A stretch of DNA of 44,386 nt from Sphingomonas sp. dw_22 (GTDB lineage Bacteria; Pseudomonadota; Alphaproteobacteria; Sphingomonadales; Sphingomonadaceae), in assembly GCF_018449795.1 (NCBI RefSeq), contig NZ_JAAVVE010000036.1, positions 1 to 44,386 on the forward strand, written 5' to 3'. Positions 5,620-14,811 of the stretch are shown here, one piece after another. Made by a program: the position numbers and the translations under genes. Within the stretch, counting starts at the first letter, position 1. Every line of letters starts with the position of its first letter. The notes below the pieces were generated by a model. The model was not told the origin of the DNA. It saw only the letters and a list, made by a program, of their open reading frames with translations, and searched no databases.

Positions 5620-8414
5620 CAGAACTGAGTCCCTACGTTGAATGTGATGAGTTTGGTGTCGTCGCCCTTTTCGTGGAGCAGCGCCTTGGCGACGTCGATG
5701 CGCAGCGGCCCGAAGGGCGAATTCCAGTTGACGCCGAAGCCGACCGAAATGCGCGGCCGGGCGGAATCGCCGACGAACTGCTCGAAGAAGGGCGGGGTCG
5801 GATTGTTGGCGATGGGGTTGATCGTGGTGCCGACGCAGGCGGTCGGCGTCGCGCCGGTACCGACCCGGCAGGGCGTGGCAGACTGTACCCCGGTCGACGG
5901 ATCAGTGTAGAAATAGAGCTGGTTGCCGCTCGCATCCTTGAGGAAATTATCCTTGGGCAGCAGCGTGGGCGAGCCGTCGGCATTGAACAGCAGGGTGTCG
6001 CCATTCTTGGCCTGCTGGAACTCGATCGTCCTGCCGGGACTGGTGATGCCGAACAGGCCGCCCATCTGGACGAAGATCGAGGGGCGCAGACCCATCTCGG
6101 CGGCGCCCGCGCCCAGCGGGATCTCGAGCTCGGCCTTGGTCAGATAATAGGCCGTGGCGCCCAGCGCGTCGTCGATGATCTGGTCCTTGTCGGTGATCAG
6201 CAACTGCGTTCCGGCAAGCGGATCGCCGGTATAGCCGATCCGCTGGACGCGCGGACCGACACCGCGGATGTCGAAGCCGCGGAACTGCGGTTCACCCAGA
6301 TAGAAGCGATCGGTGATGCGCACCGCGTCGACGCCCGGGCCGTTCGCCTTCTCCAGGCTCTTGATATAGCCGCCTTCGCCCGAGAGCGAGAAGATGAAGC
6401 CGCTGCCGACGTTCCAATATTTGTCGGCATTCACGCGTCCGCGCAGATAGCGGACGTCGCCGCCCAGGCCGGCGAAATCGCCGCCGACCGACAGCCGCGT
6501 GCCGCGCGTCGGCCGCAGGCGGCTGTTGAGGCTGTCATAGATCAGCGACAGGCCAAGCAGCGAGGTCAGGCGATTGCCCACCGCCTCGCAATAATAGCGG
6601 CCGGCCTTGAGCGGATCGCAGGTGTCGAGGGTGCCGTCGCCGTTGGTGTCCGAATAGAAGCTGCCCCGATCGAGCGAGACATCATCCTTGGACAATTGGT
6701 AGCGGCCCGACAGCGTCCAATATTCGGTGAGCGGCACGCCCATGACGAGCTGGAAGCCGGTCGAAATCTGGCTGTAGGTCGTCGAGCGATCGTCGCCGAT
6801 ATAGTTGAACGCGTTATAGTCGCGGCGGAAGATCGTGCCGCCCAGCGCGATGTTCTGGTCGAACAGATAGGGCTCGGTGAAGCCCAGCTCGACCGACTTG
6901 GAATAGCTCGAATAATCGACCGAGGCGCTGACCGTCTGGCCCTTGCCGCGGAAATTGCGCTGGCGGATCGACGCCTGGAGGATGAAGCGTTCGAGGCTGG
7001 AGAAACCCGCGGAGAGCGTCAGCTCGCCGTTCGGCTTTTCCTCGACGTTCGCGGCGAGCACGATGCGGTCCGGGGCCGAGCCGTCCTTGCGCTCGATCTC
7101 GAACTTGTCCTGGAAATAGCCGAGCGAATTGATGCGGTCCTGCGAACGCTTGACCAGAAAGGTGTTGAAGGCATCGCCCTCGGCCACGCGCATTTCGCGG
7201 CGGATGACCTTGTCCTGGGTCTGGCGGTTACCGGTGATGTCGATGCGCTCGATATAGGTGCGGTTCGCCTCGCCGATGTGGAAGTTCATCGACATGGTCA
7301 GCGCGTCCTTGTCGCGCTGGAACTCGGGGCGGACGTCGGCGAATGCGTAGCCGAACAGGCCGGCGGTCTCGCTCAACTGCTCGACCGTGTCCTCGACGGC
7401 CTTGGCGTTGTACCAGTCGCCCTTCTTGATCGAAAGATGCTCGGCCAGCTTCTTGTCGTCGAAGTCGCGGATCGCGCTGTCGACCGTGACGTCGCCGAAC
7501 TTGTAGCGGGGCCCCTCCTCCACCACATAAGTGATGATGAAGTCCTTCTTGTCCGGCGTCAGCTCGGCGACGGCCGAGATCACGCGGAAATCGGCATAGC
7601 CGTTGGTCAAGTAGAATTGGCGCAGCTTCTGCTGGTCATAGGCCAGGCGATCCTGGTCGTAGCTCGTGTTCGAGCTCATCAGATGCGCCAGGCTGGCGGT
7701 CTTGGTCGCCATCTCGCCGCGCAGCTTGCCGTCGGGGAACACCTCGTTCCCGATGATGTTGATCTGGCGGACCTTGGACTTGGCGCCTTCGTGGATCTCG
7801 AAGATCACGTCGACGCGGTTCTGGTCGAGGCTGACCATCTTCGGCTCAACCGAGGCGGCGAAGCGGCCCTGGCGGCGATAGAGCTCGACGATGCGGCCGA
7901 TATCGGCGCGGACCGCGGTGCGCGTGAAGATCTGGCGCGGCTTGAGCTTGATCTCCTTGTCGATCTTGTCCTGCTTCAGCCGCTTGTTGCCCTCGAAGAC
8001 GACGCGGTTGATGACCGGGTTCTCGCGGATGCGGATGATGAGGTCGCCGGTCAGGCCGCCTTCGATCTGCACGTCGGCAAGCAGGTCCGAGGCGAGCAGA
8101 TCCTTGATCGCCTGATCGAGAGTCTCGTTGGTATAGGAATCGCCGGAGCGCAGGCGGGTGTAGCTCAGCACCGTCTCCGGCTCGATGCGCTGCGAGCCCT
8201 CGACGCGCAGCGAGCGAATCGTGCGCGCCTGCTGCGGCGCCACGGCCGGCGCAGGCGTGTCCTGGGCTGCGGGCGCGGCCTGGGTGGCAGGCGCGGCCGG
8301 GGCAGCGGCCTGGGGCGCCGTCTGCGCGCTCGCGATCCCGGAAAGGACCGTTCCCGCGAGAAGCGTCGCAGAAGCACGCGCGCCGAATTTCGTTGCCTTG
8401 ATCGCAGTCACCAT
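5619..8414 (-). CDS. bamA: Outer-membrane protein assembly factor BamA
   Basis: About 931 aa. It is the Omp85 core of the BAM complex, which inserts beta-barrel proteins into the outer membrane. After a signal peptide ending ..GIASA and a Pro/Ala/Gln-rich linker come five POTRA domains (from IRSLRVEGSQRIEPETVLSY to about residue 400) and a 16-strand barrel. The conserved loop-6 element appears as QFRGFDIRGVGPR, and the chain ends ..FNVGTQF with the aromatic beta-signal. The frame is open to 8594. I prefer the ATG at 8412-8414 because of an upstream GGGGTGGG and a compact signal peptide; ATG at 8435 is possible. It stands between rseP and skp in the standard order. Confidence 0.95.
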   Translation of the reverse strand: MVTAIKATKFGARASATLLAGTVLSGIASAQTAPQAAAPAAPATQAAPAAQDTPAPAVAPQQARTIRSLRVEGSQRIEPETVLSYTRLRSGDSYTNETLDQAIKDLLASDLLADVQIEGGLTGDLIIRIRENPVINRVVFEGNKRLKQDKIDKEIKLKPRQIFTRTAVRADIGRIVELYRRQGRFAASVEPKMVSLDQNRVDVIFEIHEGAKSKVRQINIIGNEVFPDGKLRGEMATKTASLAHLMSSNTSYDQDRLAYDQQKLRQFYLTNGYADFRVISAVAELTPDKKDFIITYVVEEGPRYKFGDVTVDSAIRDFDDKKLAEHLSIKKGDWYNAKAVEDTVEQLSETAGLFGYAFADVRPEFQRDKDALTMSMNFHIGEANRTYIERIDITGNRQTQDKVIRREMRVAEGDAFNTFLVKRSQDRINSLGYFQDKFEIERKDGSAPDRIVLAANVEEKPNGELTLSAGFSSLERFILQASIRQRNFRGKGQTVSASVDYSSYSKSVELGFTEPYLFDQNIALGGTIFRRDYNAFNYIGDDRSTTYSQISTGFQLVMGVPLTEYWTLSGRYQLSKDDVSLDRGSFYSDTNGDGTLDTCDPLKAGRYYCEAVGNRLTSLLGLSLIYDSLNSRLRPTRGTRLSVGGDFAGLGGDVRYLRGRVNADKYWNVGSGFIFSLSGEGGYIKSLEKANGPGVDAVRITDRFYLGEPQFRGFDIRGVGPRVQRIGYTGDPLAGTQLLITDKDQIIDDALGATAYYLTKAELEIPLGAGAAEMGLRPSIFVQMGGLFGITSPGRTIEFQQAKNGDTLLFNADGSPTLLPKDNFLKDASGNQLYFYTDPSTGVQSATPCRVGTGATPTACVGTTINPIANNPTPPFFEQFVGDSARPRISVGFGVNWNSPFGPLRIDVAKALLHEKGDDTKLITFNVGTQF

Positions 8415-8482
8415 CCCACCCCAGTCGGAATCCATAATAAGCCGGTCGGCACTTCGGCGTTCAACGCCCTGCCCGAACCGCA

Positions 8483-9616
8483 TCAGCCGATCAACCCGGC
8501 CAGATTTCTCCACACGCCGAACGCGCCGAGATCGTTGAGCGTAACGAACAGCATCAGCGCCAATATCGCCAATAGCCCGCCGCGAAACGCCCATTCCATT
8601 ACCTGCGGCTCGACCGGGCGACGCCGGACAGCCTCGACTGCGTAGAACAGCAGGTGTCCGCCATCCAGCACCGGGACTGGCAACAGGTTGATGAATCCGA
8701 GATTAATGGAAATCAGCGCGATCAGGCCGACGAAATCGATCGGCCCCATCGCCAGGCTCTCGCCCGAGATCTGCGCGATCTTGAGCGGCCCGCCCAGCTC
8801 GCTGACCGGGATGCGGCCCATGATGATCTGGCCGAGCCCATCGACCGTGGTCTCGACGATCTCCCAGGTCCGGCGCGCACCAACGAACGGCGCTTCCCAA
8901 AGGCTTACCGGCGTGAAGACCTGCGGTCCCGGCCCGATGCCGAGCACACCACGGCGCGACACGTTCCCGAAGCGATCCTTCTCCGCCAGGGTGCCGATCA
9001 CGGCATCGGCCTGCATCGGACGTCCGGCGCGTTCGAAATCGATCTGCACCTGGGCGCCCGCGCGCATCACGGTGAAGGTCCGCAGATCGTTGAAATCGCC
9101 GATCGCGCGGCCGCCGAGCGCGGTGATCCTGTCGCCGGGCTGGAGGCCGGCGGCAGCGGCGGCGCTGGCCGGCTGGACGCTGCCGACCACTGCGGAAGTG
9201 GTATTCTGCCCATAGGCGAAGGCGAAGCCCGCCAGGATGACGATCGCGACGATGAAGTTCGAGACCGGCCCCGCCGCGACGATGATCGCGCGCTGCCACA
9301 GCGCCTTGGCCTGGAAGGTCTTCGCGCGCTCCTGCGCCGGCAGCGAGAGCCATTCGGGCGAAGGCTGGCTGGCCGGGTTCATGTCGCCGGCGAAGCGGAC
9401 ATAACCGCCCAGCGGCAGCCAGCCGAACTTCCAGCGCGTGCCGCGCCGATCGGTGAAGCCCGCCACCTCGCGGCCGAATCCGATCGAGAATTCCTCGGCC
9501 TTCACGCCGAACCAGCGTCCGGCGAGATAATGCCCAAGCTCATGGAGGAAGACGAGCGGCCCGATCACAAGCGCGAACGCCAATAGGGTGAGCAGGATGC
9601 CGGGGGTCTCGATCAA
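8483..9616 (-). CDS. rseP: RIP zinc metalloprotease RseP (site-2 protease)
   Basis: About 377 aa. An intramembrane protease that cleaves membrane-bound anti-sigma factors and signal-peptide remnants. The zinc site HELGH lies in the first helix (LVFLHELGHYLAGRWFG) and the third ligand in PVLDGGHLLF. A central PDZ domain is seen around AAAGLQPGDRITALGG. Two TTG starts are possible. The one at 9614-9616 gives MIETPGILLTLLAF, has AAGGA 9 nt upstream and overlaps the dxr stop as TTGA. The TTG at 9625 would sit directly against that ribosome site. RseP may also act on the FecR protein of this window, by analogy with known FecR processing; that is inference. Confidence 0.94.
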   Translation of the reverse strand: MIETPGILLTLLAFALVIGPLVFLHELGHYLAGRWFGVKAEEFSIGFGREVAGFTDRRGTRWKFGWLPLGGYVRFAGDMNPASQPSPEWLSLPAQERAKTFQAKALWQRAIIVAAGPVSNFIVAIVILAGFAFAYGQNTTSAVVGSVQPASAAAAAGLQPGDRITALGGRAIGDFNDLRTFTVMRAGAQVQIDFERAGRPMQADAVIGTLAEKDRFGNVSRRGVLGIGPGPQVFTPVSLWEAPFVGARRTWEIVETTVDGLGQIIMGRIPVSELGGPLKIAQISGESLAMGPIDFVGLIALISINLGFINLLPVPVLDGGHLLFYAVEAVRRRPVEPQVMEWAFRGGLLAILALMLFVTLNDLGAFGVWRNLAGLIG

Positions 9617-10770
9617 ACGACGCAATCCTTCACACGCTCGACCGCATAGCGCCGTGCTTCCGCATCGATGGCCAGCACGGCGTCGAGCGAGTCCGGGGCG
9701 GCCGGGTCATAGCGTTCGAGCGTATCGGCAGAGATTGCGGCAATTTCAAGAAAGTTGAGGCGGCCCGAAAGGAAGGCGGCCACGGCAACCTCGTTCGCGG
9801 CGTTGAGAATCGCCGGGCGGGCGCCGCCGGCCTCCAGCGCATGGCGCGCCAAAGCGAGCGCCGGGAAGCGTTCGGGATCGGGTTCGGCGAAATCGAGCCG
9901 GCCCAGCGCGGCGAAATCGAGCGGCGCCATCGGCGTCTCCATCCGGTCCGGCCAAGCCAGCGTATGCGCGATCGGCACGCGCATGTCCGACGGACCGAGC
10001 TGCGCCAGGATCGATCCATCGACATATTCGACCATCGAGTGGATCACCGACTGGCGATGGACGATGATCTCCAACGCGGCCGGGGGCACGGGGAACAGCC
10101 GGGCGGCCTCGATCAGTTCGAGCCCCTTGTTCATCATCGTCGCCGAATCGACCGAGATCTTGGCGCCCATCGACCAATTGGGGTGCGCGACCGCCTGTTC
10201 GGGCGTGACGCCGCGCATCGCCGCCAGATCCCAGTCGCGAAATGGGCCGCCGCTGGCAGTGAGGATGACCCGCCGCACCCGCTCGGGCCGGGCGAAATCG
10301 AAGCATTGATAGATGGCGTTATGCTCGGAATCGGCGGGCAGCAGCGTCGCGCCGTGCCGCACGGCAGCGGCCAGGACGAGATCGCCGGCCGAGACCAGCG
10401 GCTCCTTGTTGGCGAGCACCACCATGCCGCCGCCTTCGAGCGCGGCCATGACGGGCGCCAGGCCCGCAAGCCCCACGATCGCCGCCATCGTCCAGTCGGC
10501 ACCCATCCGGGCAGCCTCGCAGATCGCCTCGGCCCCTCCCCTCGCCTCGATGCCAGTCCCGGCGAGCGCATCGCGCAGATCGTCGAGGCAGGCGGCATCG
10601 GCCACCACCGCGCGCTTCGCATTGGTGCGGATCGCGGCGGCAGCGAGCTTGGCGACGTCGCAATTGGCGGTGAGCGCCAGCACTTCGAATCGTTCGGGCT
10701 CGCGCTCGATCAGGTCGAGCGTCGAACTGCCCACCGAACCGGTGGCGCCCAGGATCGTGACGGTCTTCAT
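9613..10770 (-). CDS. dxr: 1-deoxy-D-xylulose 5-phosphate reductoisomerase
   Basis: 385 aa. It converts DXP to 2-C-methyl-D-erythritol 4-phosphate with NADPH, the committed step of the MEP isoprenoid pathway. The N-terminal Rossmann motif GATGSVGSSTLDL (8-20) binds NADPH. LPADSEHNAIYQCF and SVDSATMMNKGLELIEA carry the metal- and substrate-binding residues, and IVHRQSVIHSMVEYVDGS is also characteristic. The start overlaps the cdsA stop by 4 nt (ATGA, 10767-10770). It supplies isoprenoid precursor to UppS, encoded two genes upstream. Confidence 0.97.
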   Translation of the reverse strand: MKTVTILGATGSVGSSTLDLIEREPERFEVLALTANCDVAKLAAAAIRTNAKRAVVADAACLDDLRDALAGTGIEARGGAEAICEAARMGADWTMAAIVGLAGLAPVMAALEGGGMVVLANKEPLVSAGDLVLAAAVRHGATLLPADSEHNAIYQCFDFARPERVRRVILTASGGPFRDWDLAAMRGVTPEQAVAHPNWSMGAKISVDSATMMNKGLELIEAARLFPVPPAALEIIVHRQSVIHSMVEYVDGSILAQLGPSDMRVPIAHTLAWPDRMETPMAPLDFAALGRLDFAEPDPERFPALALARHALEAGGARPAILNAANEVAVAAFLSGRLNFLEIAAISADTLERYDPAAPDSLDAVLAIDAEARRYAVERVKDCVV

Positions 10771-11540
10771 CGCGGCAGCGCCAGCACCAGCAAGGCAGCC
10801 GCCGGGGCGACCGCGACCAACCCGTCGAGCCGATCCATGATCCCGCCATGGCCGGGCAGCAGATTACCCGAATCCTTCACGCCGGCATGGCGCTTGAGAT
10901 GGCTTTCGTAGAGGTCGCCGATCTGCGCCAGCACCGCCAGCAGGGGCGTGGCGAGCGCCAGCAGCACCGGAAGATCGAACAGCAGGACAAGCACGAAGGC
11001 AAAGGCGGCCGCCGCGAGCAGCCCGCCCAGGAACCCCGCCCAGGTCTTGTTGGGGCTGATCGACGGCGCCAGCTTCGGCCCGCCGATCGCACGGCCGGCA
11101 AAGAAGGCACCGCTGTCGCACGCCCAGACCAGCGCCATCGCCCAGAAGGTGAGCAGCAGCCCATGCTCCCGCTCGCGCAGCACGAGCAGCGCCAGCACTG
11201 GCAGGCCGACATAGAGCACGCCGCCGGCCAGCCGCGCGCTGCGCGTCACGGCGGCGGTGAAGAAGGCTGCCCCCGCGATCAGCCCGAGCGCCAGGAAACC
11301 CGGTCCCGCGGCCAGATGAGGCGCCATGATCGCGAGCGGCACGGAAAGCGCATATTGGGCGAGCCGCCGCTGCCGCGAGTCCACGCCCGCAAGCATCGCC
11401 CATTCGCCGATCATCAATATGCCCGCGACGCTGAGCACCAGCCAGAAGCCCAGCCCGCCCGCCCATAGCGCGACGAAGGCGAGGCCGATCAGCGCCAGGG
11501 CCACGACCAGCCGCTTTCCGAGGTCGGAATTCTTCTTCAC
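10767..11540 (-). CDS. cdsA: Phosphatidate cytidylyltransferase
   Basis: About 257 aa with some seven to eight hydrophobic helices. It makes CDP-diacylglycerol from phosphatidic acid and CTP at the inner membrane, feeding PssA (also in this window) and PgsA. The family signature is complete: SHLKRHAGVKDSGNLLPGHG, continuing GIMDRLD. The start is GTG at 11538-11540, overlapping the uppS stop as GTGA. The frame continues upstream, but that extension lies entirely inside uppS in another frame and is not credible. Confidence 0.95.
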   Translation of the reverse strand: MKKNSDLGKRLVVALALIGLAFVALWAGGLGFWLVLSVAGILMIGEWAMLAGVDSRQRRLAQYALSVPLAIMAPHLAAGPGFLALGLIAGAAFFTAAVTRSARLAGGVLYVGLPVLALLVLREREHGLLLTFWAMALVWACDSGAFFAGRAIGGPKLAPSISPNKTWAGFLGGLLAAAAFAFVLVLLFDLPVLLALATPLLAVLAQIGDLYESHLKRHAGVKDSGNLLPGHGGIMDRLDGLVAVAPAAALLVLALPR

Positions 11541-12274
11541 AGGCCCCCGAAACGGCGCTGGCGGCGGCCGAACTGGCCGATCGCCTCGGCGAGCGTGTCC
11601 TCGTTGAAATCGGGCCACAAGGTGTCGACGAACAGCAATTCGGCATAGGCCGCCTGCCAGAGCAGGAAGTTCGACAGGCGCTGCTCGCCCGAGGTGCGGA
11701 TCAGCAGGTCGAGCGGCGGCAGGTCTGCGGTCTCCAGCTCGGCCTCGAAGCGCGCCTCGTCGATCGATACGGGATCGAGCGTGCCGTCCCGCGCCTGCTC
11801 GGCAAGGCGGCGCGCGGCGGCGAGTATCTCGGCCTGGGCGCCGTAATTGAGCGCGATCACCAGCGTCGGGCCGGGATTGTCCACCGTCCGCGCGATCGCG
11901 GCGTCGATCATCGCGACCAGATCGCCGGAAAGCCCGCGCCAGTCGCCGATCACCCGCAGCTTCACGCCCTCGGACACCAATTCGTCGAGCTCGCTCGCCA
12001 GGAAATGGCGCAGCAGCCCCATCAGGTCGCGGACTTCCTCCTCGGGGCGGCGCCAATTCTCGGACGAGAAGGCATAGAGCGTCAGTACTTCGATGCCAAG
12101 CTTGCGGGCGGCGCGGCTGACCCGCCGCACGGCATCGACGCCCTGCTTGTGGCCGGCGATGCGCGGCAGGAAGCGCGCCTTCGCCCAGCGGCCGTTGCCG
12201 TCCATGATGATGGCGACATGGCGCGGTGGCGGGGAGCCGCCTCCACTCGGGGCGCGGGCGGGATTAGCAGCCAT
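11537..12274 (-). CDS. uppS: (2Z,6E)-undecaprenyl diphosphate synthase
   Basis: About 245 aa. A cis-prenyltransferase that extends farnesyl diphosphate to the C55 carrier used for peptidoglycan and exopolysaccharide. The catalytic Asp25 lies in AIIMDGNGRWAKAR, followed by HKQGVDAVRR and LTLYAFSSENWRRP. The C-terminal signature is DLLIRTSGEQRLSNFLLWQ, followed by FVDTLWPDF. The ATG at 12272-12274 with a nearby AAGG is preferred over an in-frame GTG at 12322. The stop overlaps the GTG start of cdsA. It is separated from frr by a terminator-like hairpin, so read-through or a local promoter is needed. Confidence 0.96.
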   Translation of the reverse strand: MAANPARAPSGGGSPPPRHVAIIMDGNGRWAKARFLPRIAGHKQGVDAVRRVSRAARKLGIEVLTLYAFSSENWRRPEEEVRDLMGLLRHFLASELDELVSEGVKLRVIGDWRGLSGDLVAMIDAAIARTVDNPGPTLVIALNYGAQAEILAAARRLAEQARDGTLDPVSIDEARFEAELETADLPPLDLLIRTSGEQRLSNFLLWQAAYAELLFVDTLWPDFNEDTLAEAIGQFGRRQRRFGGL

Positions 12275-12358
12275 GACCTTGCCGCCCGAGAAGTGCCGGG
12301 CCGGAACAGCCTTGCCGTTCACCCGAGTTCCGGGCCGGCCAAGCCCCCGGCCTGGCCT

Positions 12359-12378
12359 GAAAAGCGCAGGCGCTTTTC
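12359..12378 (-). terminator. Terminator-like hairpin after frr
   Basis: AAAAGCGC (12361-12368) pairs with GCGCTTTT (12371-12378) around a 2-nt loop. On the minus strand the hairpin is followed directly by a run of five U (12364-12360). It lies 4 bp beyond the frr stop, so transcription into uppS may be partly attenuated here. Confidence 0.6.
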
Positions 12379-12382
12379 CCCG

Positions 12383-12940
12383 TCACTTGCCCAGGATTTC
12401 CTTTTCCTTGGCCGAAGCGGCGGCATCGAGCTCGGCGATCGTCGCGTCGGTCAGCTTCTGCACCTCGGTTTCGTGACGCTTGCGCTCGTCCTCGGAAAGA
12501 ACCCCCTTCTTCTCGTCGGTCTTCAGATTATCGTTGCCGTCGCGGCGGACGTTGCGAACGGCGATGCGCGCCTTTTCGGCATATTGGCCGGCGAGCTTGG
12601 CGAGTTCCTTGCGGCGCTCCTCGGTCAGGTCCGGGATCGGCAGGCGCAGCGTCTGGCCGTCGACGATCGGATTGAGGCCCAGGCCGGCCGAGCGGATCGC
12701 CTTGTCGGCGGGGCCGACGTTCGACTTGTCCCACACCTGCACCGACAGCATCCGCGGCTCGGGCGCCGAAACGGTAGCGATCGTGTTGAGCGGCATCTGC
12801 GCGCCATATACCTCGACCGTCACCGGATCGAGCAGCGTCACCGAAGCGCGGCCCGTGCGCAGGCCCTGGAGATCGTGCTTGAGCGCCTCGACCGCACCGG
12901 CCATGCGGCGCTCGAGATCTGCCTTGTCATATGCGGCCAT
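12383..12940 (-). CDS. frr: Ribosome recycling factor
   Basis: 185 aa, the standard RRF length. With EF-G it splits post-termination ribosomes. Characteristic segments are [39 protein letters not shown], and the C-terminal helices [21 protein letters not shown] and VRRDGND. It starts 12 bp after the pyrH stop, in the usual rpsB-tsf-pyrH-frr order. A U-tailed hairpin follows its stop codon. Confidence 0.98.
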   Translation of the reverse strand: MAAYDKADLERRMAGAVEALKHDLQGLRTGRASVTLLDPVTVEVYGAQMPLNTIATVSAPEPRMLSVQVWDKSNVGPADKAIRSAGLGLNPIVDGQTLRLPIPDLTEERRKELAKLAGQYAEKARIAVRNVRRDGNDNLKTDEKKGVLSEDERKRHETEVQKLTDATIAELDAAASAKEKEILGK

Positions 12941-12952
12941 TGCCGTTTCCTC

Positions 12953-13684
12953 TTATACGTATTGCTGTTCGGTCTGGACGATCGTCGAAGTGCCCTCGCC
13001 CCGCAGGACCGCGGTGAGATTGCCCTCGCCGCGAATGTTGAAGACGACGATCGGAATATTGTTGTCGCGGCACAAAGCCACCGCGGAGGCGTCCATCACC
13101 TTGAGATTGTCTGCAAGGACACGGTCGTAACTCAATGTATCGTAACGCTTCGCGGTCGGCACCTTCTTGGGATCGGCGTCATAGACGCCATCGACCGAAG
13201 TGCCCTTGAACAGCGCGTCGCAATCCATCTCGGCGGCACGCAGCGCGGCGGTGGTGTCGGTGGTGAAGAACGGCAGGCCGGTGCCTGCGGCGAAGATCAC
13301 GACGCGGCCCTTCTCCATGTGCCGCTCGGCGCGGCGGCGGATATAGGGCTCGCAAACCGAGGCCATCGGGATCGCCGACTGGACGCGCGTATCGACGCCG
13401 ACCTTTTCCAGCGCGTTCTGCATCGCCAGCGCGTTCATCACTGTGGCGAGCATGCCCATATAATCGGCCGAGGCGCGATCGAAGCCCTGGGCGGCGCCGG
13501 CCAGCCCGCGGAAGATGTTGCCGCCGCCGACGACCATGCAGATCTCGAGGCCGCTGTCCTTGGCCTCCTTCACTTCGAGCGCGACGCGCTCGCAGGTGGC
13601 GGGATCGATTCCGAACTGCCCCTGCCCCATCAGGACTTCGCCCGAGAGTTTCAACAGGATACGGCGGAAGCGGGAAACGGTCAT
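12953..13684 (-). CDS. pyrH: Uridylate kinase
   Basis: 243 aa, amino-acid kinase fold. It phosphorylates UMP to UDP with ATP in cytoplasmic pyrimidine synthesis. The N-terminal [13 protein letters not shown] and [12 protein letters not shown] are nucleotide and phosphate loops. [17 protein letters not shown] and [19 protein letters not shown] are hallmark segments. A strong stem-loop (13713-13744) sits in the leader between tsf and pyrH. Confidence 0.97.
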   Translation of the reverse strand: MTVSRFRRILLKLSGEVLMGQGQFGIDPATCERVALEVKEAKDSGLEICMVVGGGNIFRGLAGAAQGFDRASADYMGMLATVMNALAMQNALEKVGVDTRVQSAIPMASVCEPYIRRRAERHMEKGRVVIFAAGTGLPFFTTDTTAALRAAEMDCDALFKGTSVDGVYDADPKKVPTAKRYDTLSYDRVLADNLKVMDASAVALCRDNNIPIVVFNIRGEGNLTAVLRGEGTSTIVQTEQQYV

Positions 13685-13712
13685 GCGAACCTTTGGTTAC
13701 GGCGGATACGGA

Positions 13713-13744
13713 AGCGGCGCGGACCTTAGAGGTGCCGCGCCGCT
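13713..13744 (-). other. Stable stem-loop in the tsf-pyrH spacer
   Basis: AGCGGCGCGG (13713-13722) pairs perfectly with CCGCGCCGCT (13735-13744). The loop itself contains ACCT/AGGT, extending the helix to about 14 bp with one bulge. No U-tract follows on the minus strand. It therefore looks like a processing or stability element in the pyrH leader rather than an intrinsic terminator. Confidence 0.5.
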
Positions 13745-13802
13745 GGAACAAGCGGAGATGCCGGGGAGAAACCGTGCAGGTGGAACGCCCCGGCGCCTCG
13801 CC

Positions 13803-14729
13803 TTACTTGGTGAGGCCGGCGGTCGCAGCCACTTCGGCGGCGAAGTCGCTCTCTTCCTTCTCGATGCCTTCGCCGAGCTGGAAGCGGACATAGTCCTTCA
13901 GCACGATCGACGTGCCGGCATCCTTCGCCGCCTTGGCGACGACGTCGGCGATGGGGGTCTTGCCGTCCATCACGAAGAGCTGGCTGAGCAGTGCATTCTC
14001 CTTGGCGAACTTCTTGACCGCCCCTTCGACCATCTTGGCGATGATCTCGGCAGGCTTGCCGCTCTCGGCAGCCTTCTCGGTCGCGATCTGGCGCTCGCGC
14101 TCCAGCACGTCCTGGTCGAGGCCGCTATCGTCCAGCGCCAGCGGGAAGGCCGCCGCGATGTGCATCGCGAGCTGCTTGCCGAGTGGCTCGAGCACGTCGA
14201 CGCCGGCATCCGATTCGAGCGCGACGAGCACGCCGATCTTGCCGAGGCCCTGGGCCGCCGCATTATGGACATAGGGGATCACCGCGCCCTGCGCGACTTC
14301 CACCTTCTTGGCGCGGCGGAGAACCTGGTTCTCGCCGATCGTCGAGATGTTCGCGGTCAGCACTTCCTCGATCGTGCCGCCCGGCAGCGGGGCCGCCTTC
14401 AGCGCATCGATATCGTCGCCGATCTCGAGCGCCATCGACGTGACGTCACGGACGAAGTTCTGGAAGATGTCGTTCTTGGCGACGAAGTCGGTCTGCGAAT
14501 TGACCTCTACGGCAACGCCCTTGGTGCCGGCGACGGCAACGCCGACCAGGCCCTCCGCGGCGGTGCGGCTCGACTTCTTGGCGGCGGCGGCGAGGCCCTT
14601 GGCGCGCAGCCAGTCGGCGGCGGCTTCCATGTCGCCGTTCGTCTCGTTCAGCGCCTTCTTGCAATCCATCATGCCGGCGCCCGAGCGCTCGCGCAGTTCC
14701 TTGACAGAAGCGGCAGTGATCTCGGCCAT
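13803..14729 (-). CDS. tsf: Elongation factor Ts
   Basis: 308 aa. It exchanges GDP for GTP on EF-Tu. The N-terminal UBA-like part [21 protein letters not shown] and the EF-Ts signature [11 protein letters not shown] are both present, and the C-terminal dimerisation region is full length. AGAGGA precedes the ATG. It follows rpsB with an 82-bp spacer that holds a U-tailed hairpin, so EF-Ts is probably expressed from rpsB read-through. Confidence 0.98.
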   Translation of the reverse strand: MAEITAASVKELRERSGAGMMDCKKALNETNGDMEAAADWLRAKGLAAAAKKSSRTAAEGLVGVAVAGTKGVAVEVNSQTDFVAKNDIFQNFVRDVTSMALEIGDDIDALKAAPLPGGTIEEVLTANISTIGENQVLRRAKKVEVAQGAVIPYVHNAAAQGLGKIGVLVALESDAGVDVLEPLGKQLAMHIAAAFPLALDDSGLDQDVLERERQIATEKAAESGKPAEIIAKMVEGAVKKFAKENALLSQLFVMDGKTPIADVVAKAAKDAGTSIVLKDYVRFQLGEGIEKEESDFAAEVAATAGLTK

Positions 14730-14749
14730 TGTTCTTTTCCTCTAATCAA

Positions 14750-14787
14750 AAGTCGGGCGGAGCAGTGCGTATCGCCCTGCCCCGCCC
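14750..14787 (-). terminator. Attenuator-like terminator between rpsB and tsf
   Basis: GGGCGGAGCAG (14755-14765) pairs with CTGCCCCGCCC (14777-14787), 11 bp with one G-U wobble in the RNA. On the minus strand it is followed by GACTTTT. This is a good intrinsic terminator placed between two co-transcribed genes, as in the rpsB-tsf attenuator of enterobacteria. Confidence 0.65.
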
Positions 14788-14811
14788 CGATTACGTGTTC
14801 GTGACGGGCCG

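Noticed and set aside
5673..8645. Long open frame (about 990 codons) on the plus strand opposite bamA
   Set aside because: It is the antisense shadow of a GC-rich gene: Asp/Arg/Ala/Glu-rich, no recognisable domain, and bamA is unmistakable on the other strand.
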